From contig QIDL01000009.1 in the NCBI GenBank assembly GCA_003228415.1, positions 1 to 6,226 on the forward strand: DNA of 6,226 bases. Direction: 5' to 3'. The DNA is from Gammaproteobacteria bacterium (GTDB lineage Bacteria > Pseudomonadota > Gammaproteobacteria > Pseudomonadales > Azotimanducaceae). How positions within the stretch are numbered: the stretch's first letter is position 1; every line of letters begins with the position of its first letter. The position numbers and the translations under genes are program-made. Positions 1 to 6,207 of the stretch are shown one piece after another. Below the pieces are notes generated by a model. That model was not told the origin of the DNA and ran no database searches. It saw nothing but the letters and a program-made list of their open reading frames with translations.

Positions 1-563
1 ACACCGACGGGTACCGACACGATCTCCACACCCTGATGCCGAACGATGTTTGCTGCAGTGTCTCGATAGTGCGGATGCACGGTTTCCGGCACTACCACGA
101 CGCGGGATTTGGTCTTGCGGTTGCCACGCACCGCCATGAGGATAGCCTCCGCGAGCCCCGACGCGCCGTCATAAACCGATGCATTGGAAACATCCAGGCC
201 GGTCAAGGCCGCCATCATGGACTGAAACTCGTAAATCAGCTGTAGTGTGCCCTGGCTCGCTTCCGCCTGATAGGGTGTGTATGCCGTCATGAATTCACCC
301 CGGGCTGTGAGGTCCCAGACCGCGGCGGGAATATGGTGGTCGTAGGCGCCAGCGCCAAGAAAACAGACATCCATGAGATCCAGCGCTGCGCGCCTGGCCA
401 GCTCCTGCAGCATGCCCAACTCGCCGACGCCATCCGGAACCCGCTCGAGGGAGCCCGCGCGCATCCGGGCAGGAATCTCATCAAAGAGATCTTCGATTCC
501 GTCCACCCCGATGGTGGTCAACATGGCATCGACTTCTTCCGCCGTATGGGGGATGAAGGGCAT
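1..563 (-). CDS. gcvPA: Glycine dehydrogenase (decarboxylating) subunit 1, N-terminal part (runs off left edge)
   Basis: The N-terminal 187 residues of the alpha subunit of split P-protein, the PLP-dependent enzyme that decarboxylates glycine and passes the aminomethyl group to lipoylated GcvH. The reading frame opens MPFIPHTAEEVDAMLTTIG and contains family landmarks: GAGAYDHHIP (about residues 72-81), AYTPYQAEASQGTLQ (about 99-113) and the ASVYDGASGLAEA stretch near 135-147. The start at 563 matches the usual GcvPA N-terminus and has GGAG at 573-576, nine bases upstream. The full subunit is about 450 residues, so less than half is present. In this family the second subunit, GcvPB, carries the PLP lysine; its gene is expected just beyond the left edge, but that is inference. 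E. coli has a single fused GcvP of about 950 residues; the alpha-subunit N-terminus and motif spacing here favour the split form. It follows gcvH after 94 bases on the same strand. Confidence 0.93.
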   Translation of the reverse strand, partial: MPFIPHTAEEVDAMLTTIGVDGIEDLFDEIPARMRAGSLERVPDGVGELGMLQELARRAALDLMDVCFLGAGAYDHHIPAAVWDLTARGEFMTAYTPYQAEASQGTLQLIYEFQSMMAALTGLDVSNASVYDGASGLAEAILMAVRGNRKTKSRVVVVPETVHPHYRDTAANIVRHQGVEIVSVPVG

Positions 564-657
564 GATCAATTACTCCGTGTCGTTTCGAGGCAGGCGTCCA
601 AGGCAGCTTGAATCGGTTGCTCCGCTTCGGTCTCTGAGCTATCTCGAGTTCAGGTAT

Positions 658-1053
658 TCAGTGCTGATCTGCTGCAACAACTTCCGCATAACCCTCGGAA
701 TCAAGCAGATCTTCGAGTTCACCCAGGTTGTCGGCCTCGATGCGGAAAAACCAACCATCGCCGTAGGGATCCTGATTGACCATTTCTGGAGCGTCTTCCA
801 GGGCTTCATTCACAGATATCACCGTGCCGGAGATCGGCGCATAAATATCGGACGCCGCCTTTACCGACTCCACCACCCCTGCTTCCGCCTGGGCGTCGAC
901 CGTTTGACCCAGCTCCGGTTGCTCAACATAGACCACATCACCTAGCGCCTCCTGAGCATGGTCGCTGATCCCCACGGTCACCGTACCGTCCTCCTCGAGA
1001 CGAGCCCACTCGTGACTGCTCGCATATTTCAGCTCTGCCGGAATCTCGCTCAT
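658..1053 (-). CDS. gcvH: Glycine cleavage system H protein (lipoyl carrier)
   Basis: The 131-residue H protein shuttles the aminomethyl intermediate from P-protein to T-protein on a swinging lipoyl arm and is reoxidised by dihydrolipoyl dehydrogenase. The length is close to the 129 residues of E. coli GcvH. Visible landmarks are the N-terminal YASSHEWARLE, the GISDHAQEALGDVVYVE segment, and the lipoylation site in VESVKAASDIYAP, with the modified lysine at residue 65. The C-terminal region NQDPYGDGWFFRIE is also typical. The start at 1053 has AGGA about five bases upstream. The 201 bases separating it from gcvT are more than expected inside a tight operon, and they include a repeated TACTCG motif 44-74 bases before the start codon. 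The C-terminal acidic stretch is normal for the family. No key residue appears to be missing. Confidence 0.97.
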   Translation of the reverse strand: MSEIPAELKYASSHEWARLEEDGTVTVGISDHAQEALGDVVYVEQPELGQTVDAQAEAGVVESVKAASDIYAPISGTVISVNEALEDAPEMVNQDPYGDGWFFRIEADNLGELEDLLDSEGYAEVVAADQH

Positions 1054-1254
1054 CGTGTCCTGTTACCCGTTTTCTGTTTTTGTCGGTCTATCGTTGTACT
1101 CGCTTTGTACTCGACCTGTTTACTCGACCCGTGCATTCAACGCATCCCTGCCAATTTGCGTCGCCCCGGGACAGCTCAGCCGCTGAATCGTATTCACTAT
1201 TTTACCCATTTTCCACAGCCCGAAAAACTCTCTTCGGCACTCTCTTTGGCAAAA
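1054..1254 (-). other. gcvT-gcvH intergenic region
   Basis: This 201-base spacer lies between the gcvT stop and the gcvH start on the minus strand. Short open frames on the plus strand here look like chance. On the minus strand it begins with a weak hairpin just after gcvT (CCGAA pairing with TTCGG around an eight-base loop, about 1220-1237) that lacks a following T run, so it is not a convincing terminator. Nearer gcvH lies a threefold TACTCG repeat, annotated separately. I saw no good sigma70 promoter and no glycine riboswitch in the correct orientation. Confidence 0.6.
1094..1130. repeat. Three short direct repeats upstream of gcvH
   Basis: On the plus strand TACTCG occurs at 1097-1102, 1108-1113 and 1121-1126, with periods of 11 and 13 bases. 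The first two copies share TTGTACTCG (1094-1102 and 1105-1113), and the last two share TACTCGACC (1108-1116 and 1121-1129). The array ends about 40 bases before the gcvH start codon. Spacing near one helical turn would suit a protein binding on one face of the DNA, but a simple slippage-derived repeat is equally possible. The repeat is directly visible; its function is inference. Confidence 0.6.
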
Positions 1255-2325
1255 TCATGAGGGGGTTTTGAACACTCGCTGGCCGTGACGAACGAAGGGC
1301 GGCCGCACGATTTTCACCGGCTGGCGTTTGTTGCGTATCTCGACCTCGCAAGCGCCCTTGGCCGTTCTCGGAATTCTGGCCAGCGCAATGCTGTAGCCCA
1401 GCGTTGGCGAAAACAGTCCACTGGTGACGACGCCGTTACCCTTTTCGGTGATCACCAACTGTCCGTGTCGAAGGATCCCTTTGCCTTCCATGATGAGTCC
1501 GGTGAGTTTCTCATCTATGCCACTTTCGCGCGCAGTCTCCAACACCTTGCGTCCGATGAATTCTCGCGGCTCCCAATCGATCGTCCAACCGAGGTTCGAG
1601 ACCAGCGGCGAAGTGGCGTCGTCCATATCCTGACCGTAAAGGTTGAGGCCGGCTTCGAGGCGGAGCGTATCCCGGGCAGCAAGGCCCGCAGGTGCGACGC
1701 CCGCCGCGGCCAGATCGTGCCAGAGGCTGCGCGCCTCTTCGCCCGGTAATATGATCTCGACGCCGTCTTCGCCGGTATAACCAGTTCGAGCCACCATGGT
1801 CTCCTGCATATCACGGGCGGAGAAAGGCGCCAGCTCCGCGAGACCGGTCAGACCGGAAACCTGTTCGTAGATAGAGAGTGCCCGGGGTCCCTGCACGGCC
1901 ACCATGGCGAGATCGCGTTCTTCGAGCTCTACCCCCTCGTCATTGTGTTCGGCGAACCAGACCAGAACCTTTTCCCGGGACCCAGCATTGACCACACAGC
2001 GATAACCTTTCTCGCGCCTGTAGACGATGAGATCATCTACCACCCCTCCCGCATCATTGAGCAGCAAGCCATAGAGGGCCTTACCTGTCTCGACAAGTTT
2101 CCCCACGTTGTTAGCGACCAGTCGGCACAGGAATTGACCCGCCCGCTCACCCGCAATATCGATGACCGTCATGTGTGATACATCGAACATGCCGGCCTCG
2201 TTCCGTACCGAGTGGTGCTCTTCGATCTGCGAGCCGTAGTGCAGCGGCATCTCCCAGCCCGCAAAGTCCACCATCCGGGCTCCGGCGGCAATATGAGATT
2301 CGTAGAGTGCTGTTCGGTTACTCAT
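1255..2325 (-). CDS. gcvT: Glycine cleavage system T protein (aminomethyltransferase)
   Basis: GcvT takes the aminomethyl group from lipoylated GcvH, releases ammonia and forms 5,10-methylenetetrahydrofolate. The chosen protein is 356 residues, against 364 in E. coli, and aligns from MSNRTALYESHIAAGARMVD to the C-terminus. Landmarks are HYGSQIEEHHSVR (residues 29-41), AGMFDVSHMT (44-53), AVQGP (143-147), YTGEDGVEI (183-191), AARDTLRLEAGLNLYG (216-231) and FSPTLGYSIALARIP (305-319). A TTG at 2340 would add five residues, but the ATG at 2325 is preferred because AGAGGAAAG lies directly before it and the family N-terminus matches. The gene begins 32 bases after the ubiI stop, suggesting co-transcription. 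An oddity: in NAGSREKVLVW residue 120 is valine, where E. coli and human T proteins have the aspartate of EKDL, implicated in folate chemistry. The rest of the protein looks intact. Confidence 0.96.
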   Translation of the reverse strand: MSNRTALYESHIAAGARMVDFAGWEMPLHYGSQIEEHHSVRNEAGMFDVSHMTVIDIAGERAGQFLCRLVANNVGKLVETGKALYGLLLNDAGGVVDDLIVYRREKGYRCVVNAGSREKVLVWFAEHNDEGVELEERDLAMVAVQGPRALSIYEQVSGLTGLAELAPFSARDMQETMVARTGYTGEDGVEIILPGEEARSLWHDLAAAGVAPAGLAARDTLRLEAGLNLYGQDMDDATSPLVSNLGWTIDWEPREFIGRKVLETARESGIDEKLTGLIMEGKGILRHGQLVITEKGNGVVTSGLFSPTLGYSIALARIPRTAKGACEVEIRNKRQPVKIVRPPFVRHGQRVFKTPS

Positions 2326-2334
2326 CTTTCCTCT
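2326..2334 (-). promoter_or_regulatory. Ribosome binding site deciding the gcvT start
   Basis: AGAGGAAAG on the minus strand abuts the ATG at 2325. It lies inside the extension that a TTG start at 2340 would encode. Its position supports the ATG as the true start, although the Shine-Dalgarno spacing is short at about four bases. Confidence 0.65.
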
Positions 2335-2357
2335 ATCCAATGACGCCTTTCACACGC

Positions 2358-3542
2358 CTACCAGGTTGAGGCCAGCGGGCCCACACCCAGGGCCTCGCGC
2401 ATGAGCTGCTGTTTTATGGGTTCAGCGCTGTTCAACCAGGCGATAGCACTATTTCGCAGCCACTGCACTGTTGGGCCTCCCTCTGCGTACACCGACTTGA
2501 AGCCAGCCATGAGCGCGATCATCAATTGTGCCCGGGCGCGACGCTTGCGGGCAAATCCGCGCCAGATTCCCGGTGCGCCCGGATCCGCACCGCGCGGGAA
2601 CATGACAAAGCGCTGCAGCAGGTCTCTGACGTCTTCGAAACCGACGTTCGCGCCGAGTCCCGCCAGAGGATGCAGTACCCTCGCCGCATCGCCAATGAGG
2701 AGCACCCTGTCGAGCGGGTTGAAGTCGGTCACCACATGTTGTTCGAGCGGGAACGCCGCGCGCTGGTCGACCTCCAGGATGCGACCGAGACGATATTCCG
2801 TGGCTTCTCCCAGCGCCTCGCAAAATGCGTCTTCTGATAGCGCCAATCTCATCCGTGCCGATTCAGGAGATTGTGACCAGACTACCGAGGAAACATCAGG
2901 CATTCGACTGGGTAACAATGCCACGGGTCCGTCAAGCAGAAAGCGCTGATACGCCACGCCTTCGTGGCCACATTCGGCCCGCACCAGAGTGGCCAGCGCG
3001 TGGTGGCCCGTCGGTCGAGACTCCATACCGACACCGAGCAGCGATCGTACGGTCGATCGAGCACCATCCACGCCGATCAGCAGCCTTGCAGAGAACGACG
3101 CTTCGCCAACAACCACCCGCACCTCCCTGGTATCCGCGACGATGCTCGACACCTCGCCGATGTCGATCTCGACACCGGCCTGCTCTTCCATGCGCTCCCA
3201 GAGCGCGGCCACCGTGGGTGAATTTTCCAGAATCCAGCCGAGCTCCGTCCGGTCGACGTCCACGGCGTTGAAGGACATCGCTGCCACCCCACGCTCCTCC
3301 CAGACCTGCATGCTCCGATACACCGCTGGATCGAGAATCCGCCAGATGTCGAGCTCATCGAACAACGACCGGCTTGCAGGTGAGCAGGCGATGTTGCGAA
3401 TGTCCATACCGAAGCGACCGGCACTGAGTTGCGGGCGCTGCCGCTCGATAAGGCGCACCCGCCAGCCACGACGAGCCAGCCCCAACGCGGCGGCGGCGCC
3501 CACCAGGCCGCCTCCCACCACAATCACATCTCCTTCCTTCAT
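2358..3542 (-). CDS. ubiI: FAD-dependent ubiquinone biosynthesis hydroxylase, UbiI type (UbiH/UbiF/VisC/COQ6 family)
   Basis: A 394-residue flavoprotein monooxygenase expected to use FAD, O2 and reduced nicotinamide to hydroxylate the polyprenyl-phenol ring during aerobic ubiquinone synthesis; UbiI of E. coli acts at C5. The N-terminal Rossmann motif VVGGGLVG (glycines 10, 12 and 15) is followed by the DG motif GVDGARSTVR (D159, G160) and the FAD-ribityl GD motif LLIGDAARVLHPLAGLGANV (G284, D285). UbiI rather than UbiH is favoured by SMQVWEERGVAAMSF, ILENSPTVAALW and SSVVWSQSPE, which match E. coli UbiI segments as I recall them, and by the adjacency to gcvT. The start has AGGAAA upstream at 3545-3550 and gives a normal N-terminus. 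Compared with E. coli UbiI, GDAAH reads GDAAR and AGQG reads AGLG. It lies 40 bases after pepP; ubiH, which sits between them in E. coli, is absent. The regiospecificity cannot be fixed from sequence. Confidence 0.85.
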   Translation of the reverse strand: MKEGDVIVVGGGLVGAAAALGLARRGWRVRLIERQRPQLSAGRFGMDIRNIACSPASRSLFDELDIWRILDPAVYRSMQVWEERGVAAMSFNAVDVDRTELGWILENSPTVAALWERMEEQAGVEIDIGEVSSIVADTREVRVVVGEASFSARLLIGVDGARSTVRSLLGVGMESRPTGHHALATLVRAECGHEGVAYQRFLLDGPVALLPSRMPDVSSVVWSQSPESARMRLALSEDAFCEALGEATEYRLGRILEVDQRAAFPLEQHVVTDFNPLDRVLLIGDAARVLHPLAGLGANVGFEDVRDLLQRFVMFPRGADPGAPGIWRGFARKRRARAQLMIALMAGFKSVYAEGGPTVQWLRNSAIAWLNSAEPIKQQLMREALGVGPLASTW

Positions 3543-3582
3543 CGTTTCCTGCGCATGGTCTTTTGCGTGCTCTGACCCGCTG

Positions 3583-4914
3583 TCATGGGCTGGCCCTCAT
3601 TAAGGCCTCAATCTCGGCAATCTCTTTCGGAGCATGGGCTGTCAGCACATCCGGTCCTTGTTCGGTAATCAGCACATCATCCTCCACCCGAATGCCCAGG
3701 CCCCGGAAGTATCCTGGCAGGTGAGCGGTAGAAGTTGCGCGCGGTAAATAGATACCCGGCTCGATCGTCAACACCATGCCCGGTTCCAGAGGTCGCCAGG
3801 CTCCGTCCACGCGATAGTCCCCCACGTCGTGCACATCGACCCCCAACCAGTGAGACGTGTTGTGCGGTATGAAATCCCGATAGGATTGGGTCTCGAGGAT
3901 CTCATCCGGCTTGCCCTTTAAAATGTTCAGCCCCAGCAAGCCGTCGATCATGACCCCGAGAGCGACCTCATGGGGGTGCATGAAGAGCGCGCCAGGCTGG
4001 CAAGCGGCGATCGCTGCCTTGTTCGCTTCCAGGACCACCTGGTAGAGGGCCGCCTGATGTTTGGTGAACTTGCCGCTGACCGGAAACGTACGAGTCACAT
4101 CGGCAGCATAGTGCTGTAGTTCACAGCCTGCGTCGATCAACACCAGATCATTCTTCTTCAGAGTCGCCGCGTTATCGACGTAGTGCAGCACACAGGCATT
4201 TTCGCCACCACCAACGATGCAGGGATAGGCAGTGGTTTTCGCACCTCGACGCATGAATTGGTAAATCAGCTCTGCTTCCAACTGTGTCTCTGTCATCCCG
4301 GGCGTGCACGCCTGCATGGCCCTTCGATGGCCCTCGCAAGTGATGCGGGTCGCCTCGCGCATGACACGAATCTCCGCCGCCGACTTTGTCAGACGCTGCT
4401 CATGCAGCAGGTGCTTGAGGGCGAACATCTCTCCGGGCGGGATTGCGCCACCGGATTCCCGGGCGCGGATGCTGCTCACCCAGCCGAGCAGACGGTTGTC
4501 GAACTCCGGGTGGTCACCCAGAGTCACGTAGATTCTTTCCCTGCCTTCCAGCATGCCCGGCAGAATGTCGTCGATATCGGTCACTGGGAATCCGTCATCG
4601 AGGTCGAGGATCTGGGTGGCTCGCTCCGGACCAACGCGCTCTCCATCATAAAGTTCCGAGCGTGCATGCCTCTCGCGACAGAACAGCACCACTTCACCAT
4701 GTTCCCGGTCCGGGGCAAGGATCAGCACCGCATCAGGCTCACTGAATCCGGTCAGGTAGTAGAAGTCGCTATCCTGTCGAAACAGGTATTCGGTATCCCG
4801 GTTACGGGTTTTTATGCCAGCAGCGGGAATCACGGCGATGGAATCGGCGGTCATGAGTCTCATCAGCGCCAATCGACGGCGCCTGAACTCACTCTTCGGG
4901 ATCGACGTCGTCAT
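3583..4914 (-). CDS. pepP: Xaa-Pro aminopeptidase (aminopeptidase P)
   Basis: A cytosolic dinuclear-metal (usually manganese) peptidase of the M24 pita-bread fold that removes the N-terminal residue when proline follows. From the chosen ATG it has 443 residues, against 441 in E. coli PepP. The N-terminal domain starts MTTSIPKSEFRRRRLALM and includes RQDSDFYYLTGFSEPDAV (about 46-63). The five metal ligands are all present: D261 in LIDAG, D272 in AADVTRTFP, H355 in SHWLG, E385 in TIEPG and E411 in RVEDD. The substrate-side histidines H244 (LHY) and H362 (DVHDVG) are also there. The frame stays open to a TTG at 4959, but the added residues are a repeat-derived methionine-rich tail not matching the family, so 4914 is preferred. 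No clear Shine-Dalgarno precedes it. It overlaps the ygfB end by 26 bases, so translational coupling is likely. Confidence 0.95.
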   Translation of the reverse strand: MTTSIPKSEFRRRRLALMRLMTADSIAVIPAAGIKTRNRDTEYLFRQDSDFYYLTGFSEPDAVLILAPDREHGEVVLFCRERHARSELYDGERVGPERATQILDLDDGFPVTDIDDILPGMLEGRERIYVTLGDHPEFDNRLLGWVSSIRARESGGAIPPGEMFALKHLLHEQRLTKSAAEIRVMREATRITCEGHRRAMQACTPGMTETQLEAELIYQFMRRGAKTTAYPCIVGGGENACVLHYVDNAATLKKNDLVLIDAGCELQHYAADVTRTFPVSGKFTKHQAALYQVVLEANKAAIAACQPGALFMHPHEVALGVMIDGLLGLNILKGKPDEILETQSYRDFIPHNTSHWLGVDVHDVGDYRVDGAWRPLEPGMVLTIEPGIYLPRATSTAHLPGYFRGLGIRVEDDVLITEQGPDVLTAHAPKEIAEIEALMRASP

Positions 4915-5488
4915 CAGCGGCATCGTCGATGGCCCCATCATCAATGGCCCCATCATCAAGGAGAGACATGATCAGCAGTGCCCCGACTTTGACGTACTCT
5001 TCGAGTTCGACGAAGTCACCTTCCGACTCATCTTCCGGGAGCTCGGTATCGAGCTGTGCAATGGCGGCAAAGTCATGGAGGATCTCCTCGATCTCATCCG
5101 GCAAAGAACCGAATTCCTCGATTCCACGTCTGTTGAGGCCGACCACCAGACCCGTGAGAAAGCTCTGACACCAGTTGGCCAGCGTACCGAGCCGAACAGA
5201 CATCGCCTCATCATCATCGGACAACAACGGCCGGAAGCTCATGTCGCTCATATGCAGCACATCGAGGGTGGCGCCAACGAACTCACCCACCGAGTCGCCG
5301 TCGGACAGAACATCTACACCAAGCAGATCGACCAGATCCTGCAATTCGAATCGTGTCATGTCGGCGACCCCGATTCCTACCGTGGCGCCGTGCAACTCCG
5401 CCGTGGTCAGACTCTCACCGCTACTGCGCAACGCCTGCTGAGCAAGGTTTTCAAGATCCGAAATTGAGTGCAGCATAGGCAGGGACAT
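4889..5488 (-). CDS. ygfB: UPF0149 family protein YgfB
   Basis: A member of the YgfB/UPF0149 family, small acidic proteins whose biochemical role is not well defined. With the start at 5488 it has 199 residues; E. coli YgfB has 192. Family features are LTTAELHGATVGIG (about 27-40), TLANWCQSFLTGLVVG (102-117) and the C-terminal block HDFAAIAQLD plus ELEEYVKVGALL (about 138-172). The start is uncertain. The frame is open to a GTG at 5551 and has ATGs at 5539, 5488 and 5476; none has a good ribosome binding site. 5488 or 5476 places the AELHG motif at the distance seen in relatives. The last 25 or so residues are strongly acidic and contain a tandem DDGAI DDGAI encoded by a perfect 15-base duplication. 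It is the first gene of the minus-strand cluster and overlaps pepP. Confidence 0.88.
   Translation of the reverse strand: MSLPMLHSISDLENLAQQALRSSGESLTTAELHGATVGIGVADMTRFELQDLVDLLGVDVLSDGDSVGEFVGATLDVLHMSDMSFRPLLSDDDEAMSVRLGTLANWCQSFLTGLVVGLNRRGIEEFGSLPDEIEEILHDFAAIAQLDTELPEDESEGDFVELEEYVKVGALLIMSLLDDGAIDDGAIDDAADDDVDPEE
4930..4959. repeat. Perfect 15-base tandem duplication in the ygfB/pepP overlap region
   Basis: Two exact 15-base units, 4930-4944 and 4945-4959, each read TGGCCCCATCATCAA on the plus strand. Because 15 is a multiple of three the duplication is in frame: it encodes DDGAI twice in the acidic tail of YgfB. In the pepP frame it produces a methionine-rich stretch (MMGP repeated) upstream of the likely start, creating spurious alternative start codons. 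Replication slippage is the simplest origin. Confidence 0.9.
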
Positions 5489-5627
5489 CGATTGAGACGC
5501 TTCTCGATACCGCGGGGCAACCCCACGAAAAGTCGACATCCTAGCAGACACACCCCTTTGACACCCGCTTCACATGGTCAAGTTTTCAGCGCAAACTACC
5601 GCACCAAACGTATGACGTGGTAGCGCC
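5489..5627. promoter_or_regulatory. Divergent intergenic region between ygfB and the zapB-like/zapA pair
   Basis: These 139 bases (76 if ygfB starts at 5551) must carry promoters for both directions. On the plus strand a perfect TTGACA at 5558-5563 resembles a sigma70 -35, but the sequence 16-18 bases on (around AGTTTT, 5581-5586) is a poor -10. TTGAC (5558-5562) and GTCAA (5577-5581) form an inverted repeat with a 14-base spacer, a possible operator. CTACC (5596-5600) and GGTAG (5619-5623) are a second inverted pair just before the ATG at 5628 and could fold over the start region. These elements are visible; their roles are inferred. Confidence 0.4.
5538..5546 (-). promoter_or_regulatory. 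Candidate extended -10 promoter for ygfB
   Basis: On the minus strand TGCTAGGAT combines an extended TGn element with a TAGGAT hexamer (four of six matches to TATAAT). No good -35 lies 16-18 bases upstream. Transcription would begin near 5531, leaving a leader of about 43 bases before the ATG at 5488. This fits the shorter ygfB start but is weak evidence. Confidence 0.25.
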
Positions 5628-5834
5628 ATGGCTGGCGACGAGTGGAACTCCCTCGAGCAGAAAGTCGATGAGCTGATAGAGCTCTGTACCGTCCTCACCA
5701 AGGAGAATCGAGCCCTGCGTGCTCAACAGCAGAACTGGACCACGGAACGTGCCAAGCTGATTGAGAAAAACGAACTGGCCAAGAGTCGGGTCGAGGCCAT
5801 GATCACCCGGTTGAAAGCCCTGGAAAATGACTGA
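5628..5834 (+). CDS. Small coiled-coil protein, TIGR02449 family, ZapB-like
   Basis: A 68-residue, highly charged protein that appears to be one continuous helix. Hydrophobic residues recur in heptad style (L9, V13, L16, V22/L23, L30, then toward the C-terminus M58, L62, L65), with lysine, glutamate, glutamine and arginine between them. It has no signal peptide or membrane segment. Size, SLEQKVDELI near the N-terminus and the central QQQNW resemble E. coli ZapB, an 81-residue coiled coil that bundles FtsZ via ZapA. A gene of this family also precedes zapA in Pseudomonas. Its position 26 bases ahead of zapA supports a divisome role, but whether it is a true ZapB orthologue or an analogue is not settled by sequence. 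The start codon has no strong Shine-Dalgarno; a possible hairpin lies just upstream. Confidence 0.85.
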   Translation: MAGDEWNSLEQKVDELIELCTVLTKENRALRAQQQNWTTERAKLIEKNELAKSRVEAMITRLKALEND

Positions 5835-5860
5835 CAGCACGATTGAGTAAACAACAGTAG

Positions 5861-6175
5861 ATGAGCGACAAAAACACTACAGTGAGCGTCAAGATCCTCG
5901 AGAAGGAGTATCAGGTTGCCTGCCCTGATGACGAAGTAGATGCGCTGACCGCGTCGGCTCGCTACCTCGATGAGCAGATGTCGGACATTCGTGACACCGG
6001 CAAGATCTTCGGCCTCGACCGAATTGCCGTTATGGCCGCACTCAACATTGCCAACGAATATCTCAACAATCAGGGCGTGGTCAATGCAGCCTCCACGCTG
6101 GTCGACACCAGGGTCGAAGCGCTGACGCAGCGTGTCGGCAAGGCCCTGGCCGAGCAAAAACAGCTGAACTTGTAA
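5861..6175 (+). CDS. zapA: Cell division protein ZapA
   Basis: A 104-residue FtsZ-associated protein; E. coli ZapA has 109. ZapA forms tetramers that cross-link FtsZ protofilaments and stabilise the Z-ring at midcell. The N-terminal FtsZ-binding globular part includes VSVKILEKEYQVACPDDEVDAL (about residues 8-29). The conserved helix signature RIAVMAALNIANEYL (54-68) follows, and the remainder, from about residue 70, is the C-terminal coiled coil with VDTRVEALTQRVGKALAEQ. The ATG at 5861 gives the usual family N-terminus; no strong ribosome binding site is visible, so coupling to the upstream small coiled-coil gene is plausible. The gene is followed by the hairpin and -10 element that fit ssrS, the expected downstream neighbour. 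Confidence 0.96.
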   Translation: MSDKNTTVSVKILEKEYQVACPDDEVDALTASARYLDEQMSDIRDTGKIFGLDRIAVMAALNIANEYLNNQGVVNAASTLVDTRVEALTQRVGKALAEQKQLNL

Positions 6176-6185
6176 CCGGGCTGTC

Positions 6186-6207
6186 AAGTCGTGTCTGGCC
6201 GCGACTT
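6186..6207 (+). terminator. Hairpin after zapA, possible terminator or promoter-proximal operator
   Basis: AAGTCGTG (6186-6193) pairs with CGCGACTT (6200-6207), giving eight pairs with one G-T wobble and a six-base loop. Only three Ts then CC follow, so it is a weak intrinsic terminator for zapA at best. It begins eleven bases after the zapA stop codon and covers the place where the -35 of the next promoter would fall. A regulatory role at that promoter is an alternative. Confidence 0.4.

Noticed and set aside
590..650. Minus-strand TAGCTCAG followed by GATTCAA between gcvH and gcvPA, resembling tRNA D-arm and T-loop
   Set aside because: The two elements are only about 20 bases apart, too close for a tRNA, and no acceptor stem or anticodon arm can be formed.
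373..945. Plus-strand open frame of 190 codons over gcvPA and gcvH
   Set aside because: It runs antisense to two clearly conserved genes and has no family features of its own.
1209..1217. TTTTCCACA, one mismatch from a DnaA box
   Set aside because: It is a single isolated match with no cluster, no AT-rich unwinding region and no origin-linked genes.
1220..1237. Weak hairpin after the gcvT stop as a terminator
   Set aside because: The five-pair stem has an eight-base loop and no T run on the minus strand.
958..1271. Two overlapping plus-strand frames across the gcvT-gcvH spacer
   Set aside because: They overlap gcvH or the gcvT 3' end, have no convincing ribosome binding site and no recognisable protein features.
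1209..1275. Plus-strand sequence with ACTCTC and GGCAAAA recalling part of a glycine riboswitch aptamer
   Set aside because: It is on the strand opposite to all gcv genes, overlaps the gcvT 3' end, and lacks the remaining conserved helices; no glycine-related gene follows on that strand.
4183..4971. Long plus-strand open frame of 262 codons over pepP
   Set aside because: It lies opposite pepP, whose catalytic residues are all conserved, and its translation shows no recognisable domain; it is a shadow frame.
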